Source: Lysinibacillus sp. JNUCC-52 (GTDB lineage: Bacteria; Bacillota; Bacilli; Bacillales_A; Planococcaceae). Taken from it: a stretch of 64,000 nucleotides of DNA. This document shows positions 35,221 to 44,047 of the stretch, piece after piece. The stretch lies in assembly GCF_015999545.1 (NCBI RefSeq), contig NZ_CP065546.1, forward strand, positions 1 to 64,000, given 5' to 3'. A program made the position numbers and the translations under genes. Each line of letters opens with the position of its first letter. Position 1 is the stretch's first letter. The notes beneath the pieces were generated by a model, which saw only the letters and a list, made by a program, of their open reading frames with translations, was not told the DNA's origin and ran no database searches.

Positions 35221-36432
35221 TTATGACAGATTTTGTTGATAGCGTTTCACAGGGATATTCCCAAGTTTACGCCAGATTGTTTCAACAGGGCCTTGTTTAT
35301 ATTTCCTTAACCATAATGTAGAAAAGCCAATCATAAATAACGTAATGCCTAGCCAGGATGCATGGATTATTAGCTGGCTAGCGTATTTGGAAAGACCGAG
35401 TCCCCAATTATAGAACAAAAAGGATGCGACGATGTTTTGAGCGATATAGCATGTCAGGGCCATTTTACCAACATTACTTATATATTGTTGAATTTTTACG
35501 AACTTTTGATGGCGAGCCACTAAAAAGACAAGGCCGAGATAACCTAGGGATAGGATAGGGGCAAAAACATAACGGTCATATAATGCAAATTGGTCGATGA
35601 AAAGCGAGAGAGCATTTAATGGGATGCCAATGCCTAGACCAATCCATAGTAAGCGGTTCTGAAGCCGAATTCCGCTTGCATCCATTTTTAATAAACCTTT
35701 TCTTACGAGGAAGACCCCAAGTAAAAATAAGAAAACATTCATTGGTAAAATCATAATGGCTTCTGAGCGTAAGACCCAAAAATGTTCTAGACGGTAGACG
35801 ACTTGCTCCCACCATGTAAATACGGATATTTCAGTTAATTGATTTTCATGGCGAATTAATAAAGCTTGTTCAGCGAGACTTTGACGATCAGCACCAAAAT
35901 TGGCATACGGACTATTTGGAAATAACGTTCGTCCAAGTTGAGAAGTCATAAACTTGTCTAATAGAAAGCCTTCCACAACTTGATGGAAAAGGTGGATAGC
36001 TGCAGCACTGTACATACAGAGTTTCATAATTCGTTCAGAGCGTTGAATAATAAACGCTACGACAATAGCTGTAAGCGAATAACTCATCAGTACATCAAAT
36101 TCAAAAACAAAAATAAAATGAAGAAATCCATCTATAAAGAGTAAAATCATAGACCATAGATAAAGGCGAAACCATGGCAGACCTCTATCTTGGAAACTAG
36201 CATATTTCAATTGCATGCCAATACCAAACATGATCGTTAAAAGTCCAAGAAATTTCCCATTTGTCAAATAATCAGAAAACTTAGATATGTATGAACTGAT
36301 AGTAGAATATTCGGCTTCATCTACTACTCTCTCAAATGAATAGTCCGTAAATCCAAAAATCCAAATATTCGTGCCAAGTGTGCCGATAATGGCAAGTCCT
36401 CTAGCAACATCAAGTAATTTTATTCTTTCCAT
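35221..36432 (-). CDS. DUF418 family membrane protein
   Basis: A 403-residue polytopic protein. The N-terminal RIKLLDVARGLAIIGTLGTNIWIF and C-terminal DUF418 block (MALTCYIAQNIVASFLFYNWGLGL ... GPVETIWRKL) match the YrkO/YxaH family. About ten helices are predicted. Its function is unknown; acyltransferase-3-like architecture has been suggested for such proteins. A weak Fur-like box lies upstream. Confidence 0.82.
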   Translation of the reverse strand: MERIKLLDVARGLAIIGTLGTNIWIFGFTDYSFERVVDEAEYSTISSYISKFSDYLTNGKFLGLLTIMFGIGMQLKYASFQDRGLPWFRLYLWSMILLFIDGFLHFIFVFEFDVLMSYSLTAIVVAFIIQRSERIMKLCMYSAAAIHLFHQVVEGFLLDKFMTSQLGRTLFPNSPYANFGADRQSLAEQALLIRHENQLTEISVFTWWEQVVYRLEHFWVLRSEAIMILPMNVFLFLLGVFLVRKGLLKMDASGIRLQNRLLWIGLGIGIPLNALSLFIDQFALYDRYVFAPILSLGYLGLVFLVARHQKFVKIQQYISNVGKMALTCYIAQNIVASFLFYNWGLGLSKYASQLIIHASWLGITLFMIGFSTLWLRKYKQGPVETIWRKLGNIPVKRYQQNLS

Positions 36433-36459
36433 AAAAACACCTCACGTAATGATTGTAGA

Positions 36460-36474
36460 GCGTAATCATTATCA
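36460..36474 (-). promoter_or_regulatory. Weak Fur-box-like sequence upstream of the DUF418 gene
   Basis: GCGTAATCATTATCA carries one perfect half site (ATTATCA) and a 4/7 partner. It is about 30 bases from the start of the gene. It could be chance. Confidence 0.25.
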
Positions 36475-36598
36475 TTTAGCTCTCGTTAATAAAAAACGAG
36501 TAAAAGGAAGGAAGGTTTCGTAAAAAAAGAACATTTTTGTGTATTGAATAGAAAAAATATGATTTTGTTAGTATGAAAAAGGATTTTATCATAAAAAA

Positions 36599-36619
36599 AA
36601 GCACCTTAGAGAGGTGCTT
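36599..36619 (-). terminator. Intrinsic terminator after the crcB-linked ORF
   Basis: Stem AAGCACCT/AGGTGCTT with a short loop, followed on the minus strand by eight Ts. Confidence 0.85.
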
Positions 36620-36965
36620 AAAACATTTGTGGTAATAAGTCATTTAGAAAGTGCCGATTTTTTCGCAACCAAATTTTTAAAATAATACGATGCGTTAATA
36701 GCTGATGTCTTTTGTTCGGTCTATTTTTTGCTTCGAGTAAACTTTCTAATAATATACACGTTTCGGTCCCATAAGCTTGAGGATCCACTAACACATTAAG
36801 TTTATAATCAATTAAGTGCGCTGCTTGTACTTTTGCTAGAAGTTTCGCAAAATGGGCAGTCATTTCTTGATAGGATTCGTTTAGTTCTAAGTCAATTAAA
36901 GTATATAAAGTATGTTTTATTTCAGCCTCCAAAGCCTGAAGTTGTTCTATAGTAGTCTGTGTCAA
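36618..36965 (-). CDS. Hypothetical helical protein downstream of crcB
   Basis: 115 residues, all-helical by pattern (TIEQLQALEAEIKHTLYTLIDLEL ... HFAKLLAKVQAAHL), with a basic C-terminus. Not recognised. The TTG start follows GAGAGGTGA at good spacing. It lies 27 bp after the second crcB gene and before a terminator, so it is likely in the fluoride-export operon. No membrane segment. Confidence 0.6.
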   Translation of the reverse strand: MTQTTIEQLQALEAEIKHTLYTLIDLELNESYQEMTAHFAKLLAKVQAAHLIDYKLNVLVDPQAYGTETCILLESLLEAKNRPNKRHQLLTHRIILKIWLRKNRHFLNDLLPQMF

Positions 36966-36992
36966 AAAATCACCTCTCGAATGGTAAGAAAA

Positions 36993-37325
36993 TTATGCCA
37001 AAATGTAAAGACCAAGGGCAGCAAACAGTAACCCTATTATTAATGTACTACATCCATAGGCCAAAGCTAGTCCCCATTTTTTCTTTTCCACAAGTTGTAG
37101 CATTTCAAAACCGAACGTCGAAAACGTTGTGTAAGCACCTAGAAAACCGATACCTAAGAAATGCCATAATGCTTCACTTGGGTGGCTGCCAAATAAAAGA
37201 CCAAGAGCAAAAGAACCTGTAATATTGATAAAAAATGTTACCCATGGATACGTGCTGACAATCCATTTTCCTAAGTAAAATCTCGTTAACGCCCCTAAAA
37301 AACCACCTATGCCTACAAGAATCAT
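36993..37325 (-). CDS. crcB: Fluoride channel subunit CrcB/Fluc (second gene)
   Basis: A 110-residue Fluc protein with four helices. Family motifs include GGFLGALTRFYLG near 6-18, FINITGSFALG near 32-42 and the phenylalanine box region GFLGAYTTFSTFGFE near 59-73. It exports fluoride as a dual-topology dimer, here probably heteromeric with the adjacent paralogue. The start ATG overlaps the stop of the first crcB (ATGA) and has AAGGGGG upstream. Confidence 0.9.
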   Translation of the reverse strand: MILVGIGGFLGALTRFYLGKWIVSTYPWVTFFINITGSFALGLLFGSHPSEALWHFLGIGFLGAYTTFSTFGFEMLQLVEKKKWGLALAYGCSTLIIGLLFAALGLYILA

Positions 37326-37684
37326 TGCACTCGCCCCCTTGAAAGGAATGCACCAAGCCATGCGCAAATTAAACCACCAATTACACTAATGAAACAATAG
37401 GAAAGGGCTTGTCCCCATTGATTATTTTCAATGAGTAAAAGTGTCTCTACTGAAAAGGTAGAAAAGGTTGTGAAGGCACCTAAAAATCCTGTACCAAGGC
37501 AAAGTACAAATGGCGTACGGTTAGTAAATGTCGTAAAAAGAAAGGCTAAACAAAAGCATCCAACTAAATTAATGACAAGTGTTGTAGTTGGAAAGTTAGC
37601 GTTATTTGGAAGTAATACGCTAAGGTAATAGCGGGATATAGCGCCAAAAAATCCACCTATACCTATTGCAAAAAACGTTTTCAA
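37322..37684 (-). CDS. crcB: Fluoride channel subunit CrcB/Fluc (first gene)
   Basis: A 120-residue Fluc protein, four helices, motifs GGFFGAISRYYLS, LVINLVGCF and GFLGAFTTFSTF. Paired small crcB genes usually encode opposite-topology partners of a heterodimer. Overlaps the second gene by 4 bp. No fluoride riboswitch could be recognised upstream. Confidence 0.9.
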   Translation of the reverse strand: MKTFFAIGIGGFFGAISRYYLSVLLPNNANFPTTTLVINLVGCFCLAFLFTTFTNRTPFVLCLGTGFLGAFTTFSTFSVETLLLIENNQWGQALSYCFISVIGGLICAWLGAFLSRGRVQ

Positions 37685-37911
37685 TTTTAAAGACTCCTTT
37701 ATCTATTAAGGTCATCCATTGGTTGTTATCGATTTGGAAGTTATGAGTGAATGTCCGTTAATTCCATTCACTACTACTTTGTATTGTATCAAGGACGTAG
37801 AGAGTATGGTAGCCATTCGAAAGTAAGTTTGTTCTTTTACAGCTTGTAGCAATTCACCACTTTAAAGCGTTAATTATTTCCTGTGAAATATAAAAAATAA
37901 CAGTTAGAATG

Positions 37912-37939
37912 TTGACAATTATTTCAATAATATGATAAT
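37912..37939 (+). promoter_or_regulatory. Sigma-A promoter of the bmr leader and bmrCD
   Basis: TTGACA (37912-37917) and GATAAT (37934-37939) are 16 bp apart, giving a start near 37946. This leaves a leader of about 320 nt before bmrC. Confidence 0.75.
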
Positions 37940-37982
37940 CTTCAATAACACTATAACAAAACAAACAAAGGAGGGCATGACA

Positions 37983-38039
37983 ATGATGATTTTAACAGCA
38001 CAACACAAATGCACAGCTTCATACATTGTCCATGTCTAA
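37983..38039 (+). CDS. Leader peptide upstream of bmrCD (BmrB-like role)
   Basis: An 18-codon ORF, MMILTAQHKCTASYIVHV, with AGGAGG eight bases before ATG 37983. It lies in the leader of a drug-exporter operon and is followed by an intrinsic terminator. In B. subtilis, bmrCD is controlled by translation of the short bmrB ORF through ribosome-mediated attenuation. I infer the same logic here: ribosome stalling by an antibiotic would favour an antiterminator. Sequence similarity to BmrB itself was not assessed. Confidence 0.7.
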   Translation: MMILTAQHKCTASYIVHV

Positions 38040-38061
38040 CGTTGTTATTTTCTATGCAATG

Positions 38062-38128
38062 AAAGGTATGGATGCACCTTACCTTTTATAAGAGACACAT
38101 GCTCTTTTGAGGGGATGTGTCTTTTTTT
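38062..38128 (+). terminator. Attenuator of bmrCD: upstream hairpin and intrinsic terminator
   Basis: A first hairpin AAAGGTA/TACCTTT (38062-38086, with inner GGT/ACC) is followed by the terminator stem AGACACAT/ATGTGTCT (38093-38100 with 38115-38122) and seven Ts. It lies 53 bases after the leader stop and 140 bases before bmrC, so it would end most transcripts unless prevented. Confidence 0.8.
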
Positions 38129-38173
38129 ATTGCAAAAAAGTTGTAGTAAACAAAAAAAAGGAGTGTATGTCGT

Positions 38174-38230
38174 ATGCATAACATCACAAGGAAATTAATT
38201 TTCAATAAAGAATTGCTAGATAGTGGGTAG
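38174..38230 (+). CDS. Possible second small ORF in the bmrCD leader
   Basis: 18 codons (MHNITRKLIFNKELLDSG) after AAAGGAG at 38155-38162, between the terminator and bmrC. It could be translated and couple to bmrC. No family recognised; chance is possible. Confidence 0.35.
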   Translation: MHNITRKLIFNKELLDSG

Positions 38231-38268
38231 CGAAGATTTAACGTATTTGAGAAAGAAGGTTATAAAAA

Positions 38269-40011
38269 ATGTTTGATGTATTAAGCAAATTAAGCTGGTT
38301 TTTTAAGCAATATTGGAAGCAATACACTGTAGCAATTGTGCTATTAATCATTGCTAGTGTATTAGAGGTTATTCCTCCATATTTACTGGGAAATATCATT
38401 GATATTTTAACAGCAGGAACTATGACAACAGCTATTTTAACGAAGTATATTTTGATATTTATCGGCATTATTGTTGGTGGTTATGTACTAAATTTTGTAT
38501 GGCAGTTTCGTCTTTTTGAAGGTGCCATAAACCTTGAGAAAATTTTGCGTCGCAATTTGATGCAACATTTTTTACGGATGACACCGACTTTTTATGAAAA
38601 AAACCGCACGGGTGATTTAATGGCGCGTGCTACAAACGATTTAAATGCGGTGTCACTAACAGCTGGCTTTGGGATTATGACACTTATTGATTCAACCATT
38701 TATATGGGATGTATTATTTTTGCAATGGGCTTTATGATTTCGTGGAAATTAACTTTTTTTGCTATGTTACCAGTGCCCATTATGGCCATTCTTATCCAAT
38801 ATTTAGGTAAAATTGTCCATGAGCGTTATATGAAGGCACAGGATGCTTTTGGTGAATTAAATGATAGTGTTCTTGAGTCTGTAGCAGGTGTTCGTGTTGT
38901 ACGGGCATATGTTCAAGAAAAAAAAGACGAAGCCGCATTTGCGGAAATGAGTGAAATCGTTTATGAAAAAAATATGCATACTACAAAAATAAATGCCTTA
39001 TTCGGACCAATTACAAAGGTCGGTACTGGAATTAGTTATGTTGTGGCGCTCGGTTACGGTGCTCACCTAGTATCTACGGAGGCGATGTCGTTAGGGCAAC
39101 TCGTAACGTTTACTGTCTATTTAGGATTAGCGGTTTGGCCAATTTTTGCAATCGGGGAACTTATTAATGTCATGCAGCAAGGTAATGCCTCACTAGACCG
39201 TGTACAGGAGACATTGCGCTATGAGGCAGATGTGCAAAATATTGCTACACCTCAAACAGTGGCAGCTCCGCATGCCATTGGATTCGAAAATTTGACCTTC
39301 CAGTATCCAATGAGTCAGGTGAAAAATCTACAACAAATTTCGTTGTCACTAAAAAAGGGGCAAACACTTGGGATAGTAGGAAAGACAGGTTCAGGAAAGA
39401 CGACCTTCTTGCGCCAATTACTTCGTGAATATCCGATTGAAGCGGGGCAGCTATCGATTGATGGGATAGATATTACATCACAAACAAAGGAGCAACTACT
39501 CGATTGGATTGGATATGTACCACAGGACCATGTGTTATTCTCTCGAACAATTAGAGAAAATATTTTATTTGGGAAAGAAGATGCAACGGAAGAAGAGCTG
39601 AAACAAGCGATTTATGCAGCATATTTTGAAAAAGATTTAGCCCATCTGCCAATGGGACTTGAAACACTTGTTGGCGAAAAAGGCGTATCACTTTCTGGTG
39701 GTCAAAAACAGCGTGTGTCAATTGCACGTGCGCTTATTAAAGACCCGGAAATTTTAATACTTGATGACTCGCTTTCTGCGGTAGACGCTAAAACAGAGGC
39801 GAAAATTATAGAAAACATACAGCGAGAACGACAGGATCGAACAACTATTATAACAACCCATCGATTGTCGGGAATTCAACATGCCAATATGATTATTGTG
39901 CTAGATGAAGGGCAAATCGTAGAACAAGGAACACATGAACAGCTCCTTTCACAACAAGGCTGGTATAAAGAGCAATTTGACCGTCAACAGCTAGAAGGGG
40001 GTGCCTCATGA
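38269..40011 (+). CDS. bmrC: Heterodimeric multidrug ABC exporter subunit BmrC
   Basis: A 580-residue half-transporter with six helices and an ATPase domain: Walker A GKTGSGKT 371-378, signature LSGGQ 475-479 and Walker B LILDD 496-500. Aspartate D500 replaces the catalytic glutamate, the noncatalytic-site signature of BmrC. The N-terminus (SKLSWFFKQYW) and TM region resemble B. subtilis BmrC (YheI). It works with the next gene product to pump diverse drugs. It ends 4 bp inside the start of bmrD. Confidence 0.9.
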   Translation: MFDVLSKLSWFFKQYWKQYTVAIVLLIIASVLEVIPPYLLGNIIDILTAGTMTTAILTKYILIFIGIIVGGYVLNFVWQFRLFEGAINLEKILRRNLMQHFLRMTPTFYEKNRTGDLMARATNDLNAVSLTAGFGIMTLIDSTIYMGCIIFAMGFMISWKLTFFAMLPVPIMAILIQYLGKIVHERYMKAQDAFGELNDSVLESVAGVRVVRAYVQEKKDEAAFAEMSEIVYEKNMHTTKINALFGPITKVGTGISYVVALGYGAHLVSTEAMSLGQLVTFTVYLGLAVWPIFAIGELINVMQQGNASLDRVQETLRYEADVQNIATPQTVAAPHAIGFENLTFQYPMSQVKNLQQISLSLKKGQTLGIVGKTGSGKTTFLRQLLREYPIEAGQLSIDGIDITSQTKEQLLDWIGYVPQDHVLFSRTIRENILFGKEDATEEELKQAIYAAYFEKDLAHLPMGLETLVGEKGVSLSGGQKQRVSIARALIKDPEILILDDSLSAVDAKTEAKIIENIQRERQDRTTIITTHRLSGIQHANMIIVLDEGQIVEQGTHEQLLSQQGWYKEQFDRQQLEGGAS

Positions 40012-41741
40012 GTACAAGTCAACGACTAACTCGCTATGCGATGTATTTTAAAAAACCGATATTACTAGGATTATTTTTCTTAACAATTGCCGTATTTACC
40101 GAGCTTGTAGGGCCCTTTATTGCGAAGCATATAATCGATAATTATATGACGATTGGTAAACTAGAAATAAAACCAATTACCTGGCTACTACTACTGTATT
40201 TAATATTGGCAATTGCAACGGCCGTATTACGTTACTTTATGTATATTTATTTACAAATGGGGGCAAATCGCGTTGTTCAAAAACTACGTAAGGACGTTTT
40301 TGAGCATATTCAAACATTGCCGATACAATACTTTGATAACTTACCAGCAGGGAAAATTGTGGCACGGGTGACGAATGATACGGAGGCAGTCCGTAATTTA
40401 TATGTACAGGTGCTTTCGAATTTCGTGACAAGTTTAATTTCAATTTTGGGCGTGTATGTTGCACTGTTTATTTTAAATTGGCAAATGGCACTTTTAGCAT
40501 TAATTATGGTGCCAATCATTTATATTTGGATGATTTTATATCGAAAATTTGCTTCAAAATATAATGATGTAATTCGAACTAAAATTGCCGATATCAATGC
40601 GATGATTAACGAATCAATACAGGGTATGACCATTATTCAAGCATTCCGTCGTGAGCAGCAAATGACGAAGGAGTTTGACGATATGAATAATGAGCATTAT
40701 GCCTATGAGCGTAAATTATTAGTGCTAGATTCAGCAACTTCCTTCAATTTAGTAAATACATTAAGGCTATTAATGTTTACCATTTTTATTTTCTACTTTG
40801 GAACACAGTCGATGACGACAACACAAATGATTTCTGCAGGGACTTTGTATGCATTTGTTGATTATTTAACGAAACTATTTAATCCAATAACAAACATTGT
40901 CAATCAATTTTCTCAGCTAGAACGCTCGCTCGTTGCAGGGAAGCGTGTGTTTGAGGTGTTAGATATAGAGGGTGAACCTGTATCGGAAGTTAGTCTTCCT
41001 AGATATAAAGGGAATGTAGTATTTAACGATGTTTCCTTTGCATATAAAAACGACGATTATGTATTGAAAAACTTATCTTTTGAAGCGCATCAAGGGGAAA
41101 CAATTGCGCTTGTTGGTCATACGGGGTCTGGTAAAAGTTCCATTATGAATTTATTATTCCGCTTCTATGATCCTTCTAAAGGGGAAATTTCAATTGATGG
41201 TATTGATATTACAACCGTCGCGCGTCAATCAATGCGTGAGCATATGGGTATTGTATTACAAGATCCTTATTTATTTACAGGAACGATTGCTTCAAACGTG
41301 AGCTTAAATAATCCGAAAATTTCACGTGAAAAAGTGGAGGAATCTTTAAAAGCAGTTGGTGGTGATCGTGTTTTAGCAAACTTGCCTAATGGCTACGATG
41401 AACCAGTTATTGAAAAAGGAAGTACATTATCTTCAGGTCAGCGACAACTCATTTCCTTTGCCCGCGCACTTGCCTTTGATCCAGCAATATTAATATTAGA
41501 TGAAGCGACGTCTAATATTGATACAGAGACAGAAGAAATTATTCAACATGCGATGGATGTTTTGAAAAAAGGTCGGACAACATTTATCATTGCCCATCGT
41601 TTATCAACAATTAAAAATGCGGATCGTATTCTTGTATTAGACCGTGGGGAAATTGTTGAGCGTGGTACGCACGAGGAGCTATTAGAGCTTGGCGGAATTT
41701 ATGAAAAAATGTATCAAATGCAGGCTAACTCATTGCAATAA
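40008..41741 (+). CDS. bmrD: Heterodimeric multidrug ABC exporter subunit BmrD
   Basis: A 577-residue partner of BmrC: six helices, Walker A GHTGSGKS 370-377, Walker B LILDE 495-499 with the catalytic glutamate, and a noncanonical signature LSSGQ 474-478. The unequal sites (D500 in BmrC, altered signature here) show an asymmetric heterodimer with one catalytic ATP site. The start overlaps the bmrC stop (ATGA). It is shorter than the roughly 670 residues I recall for B. subtilis BmrD, so an insertion present there seems to be missing. Confidence 0.88.
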   Translation: MSTSQRLTRYAMYFKKPILLGLFFLTIAVFTELVGPFIAKHIIDNYMTIGKLEIKPITWLLLLYLILAIATAVLRYFMYIYLQMGANRVVQKLRKDVFEHIQTLPIQYFDNLPAGKIVARVTNDTEAVRNLYVQVLSNFVTSLISILGVYVALFILNWQMALLALIMVPIIYIWMILYRKFASKYNDVIRTKIADINAMINESIQGMTIIQAFRREQQMTKEFDDMNNEHYAYERKLLVLDSATSFNLVNTLRLLMFTIFIFYFGTQSMTTTQMISAGTLYAFVDYLTKLFNPITNIVNQFSQLERSLVAGKRVFEVLDIEGEPVSEVSLPRYKGNVVFNDVSFAYKNDDYVLKNLSFEAHQGETIALVGHTGSGKSSIMNLLFRFYDPSKGEISIDGIDITTVARQSMREHMGIVLQDPYLFTGTIASNVSLNNPKISREKVEESLKAVGGDRVLANLPNGYDEPVIEKGSTLSSGQRQLISFARALAFDPAILILDEATSNIDTETEEIIQHAMDVLKKGRTTFIIAHRLSTIKNADRILVLDRGEIVERGTHEELLELGGIYEKMYQMQANSLQ

Positions 41742-41764
41742 TAAGGACGACACACAACTGGCAA

Positions 41765-41885
41765 GTTGATTGCCGCTGCGGGCATATGCTTTCCGCGGGC
41801 ACACCGCAACTCTCGTTAACGCAATACTTGTTGCGTTATTATGGGTGCGTACCTGCAGGAGTCGCCGCCCTCCGCTACAATCAAC
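41765..41885. repeat. Dispersed GC-rich repeat, copy 2
   Basis: Bounded by GTTGAT ... ATCAAC like the copy at 23846-23977, sharing GCTTTCCGCGGGCACA and GCAGGAGTCGCC. It has a central arm pair (GTTAACGCAA ... TTGCGTTATT). Sits just after bmrD and may act in termination. Confidence 0.7.
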
Positions 41886-41933
41886 TAAAAAAGACATCAA
41901 GAGGTAAATTCTTGATGCCTTGTTTAACACTCT

Positions 41934-41961
41934 AAGCCGCACTTAGCTAAGTGCGGCTTTT
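41934..41961. terminator. Intrinsic terminator
   Basis: Stem AAGCCGCACTTA/TAAGTGCGGCTT with a two-base apex, then TTTATTT. It lies between convergent bmrD and the 42 kb gene. Confidence 0.85.
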
Positions 41962-41964
41962 TAT

Positions 41965-42348
41965 TTATGAAGTACTTTTCACATTTTGATAGATATTGAT
42001 GAAAAATAGAAGGACAGAAAGGGCGACGGCGATACCGCCACCAGATACGAAGAGCTCAAATAACCAACGTGGAACATCTAAATAAACCATCATCATACCA
42101 ATTAAAAGGAACGGTAAACCGATATTGTAAAGCCAAAACTGAGCCTTGGCGAGCCCTGTTTCTGCTGCATCTTTAAAAATAGAATAAACTAAACCTATGA
42201 ATCCAGTAGTCAGCCAACCTACTACACCAATATGCGCATGTGTCGCCTTCCATTGAAGTTGAATTGTATAATGCATAAACAGACCAAAAGCAAAAACAAG
42301 TAATAAATAGAAGATAGAAATTTTTATCCATTTTGCGCCCATCGTCAA
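41965..42348 (-). CDS. Small four-helix membrane protein, heme-copper-oxidase subunit I-like
   Basis: 127 residues with four predicted helices. The segment THAHIGVVGWLTTGFIGLVYSIF resembles the heme-ligand helix of cytochrome oxidase subunit I, where a histidine follows a short loop. Similar stand-alone proteins are often annotated as cytochrome-c oxidase, but this is far too short to be one. It may bind heme or act in assembly. Function unproven. Confidence 0.6.
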   Translation of the reverse strand: MTMGAKWIKISIFYLLLVFAFGLFMHYTIQLQWKATHAHIGVVGWLTTGFIGLVYSIFKDAAETGLAKAQFWLYNIGLPFLLIGMMMVYLDVPRWLFELFVSGGGIAVALSVLLFFINIYQNVKSTS

Positions 42349-42520
42349 ACAACTCCTTTCCTGAAAGTGTTTTTAGCTAGCTAATACAGTCTATTCTTGT
42401 CGAAAGAAAAAGATGACTGTCCATTTTCAAGAATTCGCAATGAATACGGAATTGAAAAAATAACTAATTTTACTTAAAATAAAGGGTAAAATAGAGAATA
42501 TTTTTCCAATAGGAGGGTCT

Positions 42521-43957
42521 ATGAAAAAGAAAATTATTATTTATGCAATGTTATTTATGTTGTTCAATAGTTTTTCATTAATAAACTTGGAACAAGCTTG
42601 GGCATCTGAGCAAACAATGACGACTAAAATCAATACGATTATCAAGAAAAACTGGAAAAATAATGAGTATAGTATTACTGTACGCGATATGGAAAGAGGG
42701 GACGTCATTTACAGTAACGATGGTGATAAAATGATACGACCTGCATCAACACATAAATTACTTGTGAGTGCTGCCGCATTAGATTTACTTGGCCCTGATT
42801 ACCGTTTTGCAACGAAGGCATATATCGATGGACCAGTAAAAGATGGTGTTTTACAAGGAAATATTTATTTACAAGGTGGAGGGGATCCCACGCTGCTACC
42901 TGTCCATTTAGAATCATTCGCTAATGGGATAAAAAAATTGGGCATTACTAAAATTACAGGGAAGTTGATTGCAGACGATACATGGTTTGATGATGACCGT
43001 TTAGCAAAAGGAATTGTACCAGAGGAGGAAGCCTTCTCTTATGCATCCCGTATTTCGGCTCTGACGCTTTCACCTAATGATCAGTATGATGTCGGCAATA
43101 TCCAAGTTAAAGTGACTGGCACAAAAATTGGGCAAGCTGCAAGTGTTCAACTTTTTCCACATGCAAGTACAATACCGATTGTGAACAAAACGAAGATTAT
43201 CAAAAAGGGTGGGAAATCGACTATCAATATTACGAGAGAATATGGAACAGATCGTATTATTGTAACAGGCAATTTACCAGCAGGTTCGGAGAAAAATACA
43301 TATGTGACCGTTTATAATCCTACATTGTATACACTAGATGTATTACGAGAAAAATTAGTAGCAAAAGGTATTCAAAAAATGCCTATGGACATAGGAGAAG
43401 TGCCAGATAATGCGCAACGAATAGGAATATCCAATTCAATGCAATTAAAAGATATTAATTTTCGATTTTTAAAGTTAAGCATTAACGGTATGGGAGAAAT
43501 GCTGACGAAGCAGTTAGGGAAAGAGCTGCTTGGAGAAGGAAGCTGGTCTGCAGGTATACAGGCAATACGTACATATGGAATAGAGTCAGGACTGAATATG
43601 GATCAATGGTATTTTGAAGATGGCTCGGGCTTAAATCATCAAAATCGAGTAAGTAGTATGCAAGAAAGTTTATTATTATATAAAGTTCGCAATAAGTCCT
43701 GGTACTTTTCGTATTTAGATGCCTTACCACATGCAGGACGAAAAGGAAAATTGGTTGGGGCGACATTAGAAAACCGTTTGAAAGGTTATAGTGTTTCTGC
43801 TAAAACAGGTTATATAACGGGAACTTATGCGTTAAGTGGTTATGTTCAAGGAAAAAGTGGTAAGTGGTATATTTTTAGTATTTTAACACAAGCCAATAAA
43901 AGTTCAGCAATATCCACTATTGATGAAATTGTAAAACAAGTTGCAAATGAAATGTAA
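42521..43957 (+). CDS. dacC: D-alanyl-D-alanine carboxypeptidase/endopeptidase (PBP4, peptidase S13)
   Basis: A 478-residue penicillin-binding protein with a signal peptide (cleavage near residue 29, AWAS). The active-site motifs are SxxK as S76-T-H-K79, SxN as S320-I-N322 (relatives usually have SDN) and KTG at 428-430. The long insert between SxxK and SxN is typical of the S13 class. It trims peptidoglycan stem peptides outside the membrane. GGAGG precedes the ATG. Monocistronic. Confidence 0.88.
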   Translation: MKKKIIIYAMLFMLFNSFSLINLEQAWASEQTMTTKINTIIKKNWKNNEYSITVRDMERGDVIYSNDGDKMIRPASTHKLLVSAAALDLLGPDYRFATKAYIDGPVKDGVLQGNIYLQGGGDPTLLPVHLESFANGIKKLGITKITGKLIADDTWFDDDRLAKGIVPEEEAFSYASRISALTLSPNDQYDVGNIQVKVTGTKIGQAASVQLFPHASTIPIVNKTKIIKKGGKSTINITREYGTDRIIVTGNLPAGSEKNTYVTVYNPTLYTLDVLREKLVAKGIQKMPMDIGEVPDNAQRIGISNSMQLKDINFRFLKLSINGMGEMLTKQLGKELLGEGSWSAGIQAIRTYGIESGLNMDQWYFEDGSGLNHQNRVSSMQESLLLYKVRNKSWYFSYLDALPHAGRKGKLVGATLENRLKGYSVSAKTGYITGTYALSGYVQGKSGKWYIFSILTQANKSSAISTIDEIVKQVANEM

Positions 43958-44047
43958 AGGTTTTCAAAAAGTTGAGCAAACTAGTTTATTTAAAAATTAT
44001 TTAGTGATAAACTACTTTATGGATTTAAGAAAAGGAGATGTTTATCC

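Noticed and set aside
37685-37960. Fluoride riboswitch for the crcB genes
   Set aside because: I looked for the conserved crcB-motif core and closing GAUGGCUCCU-like segment on the minus strand and did not find them.
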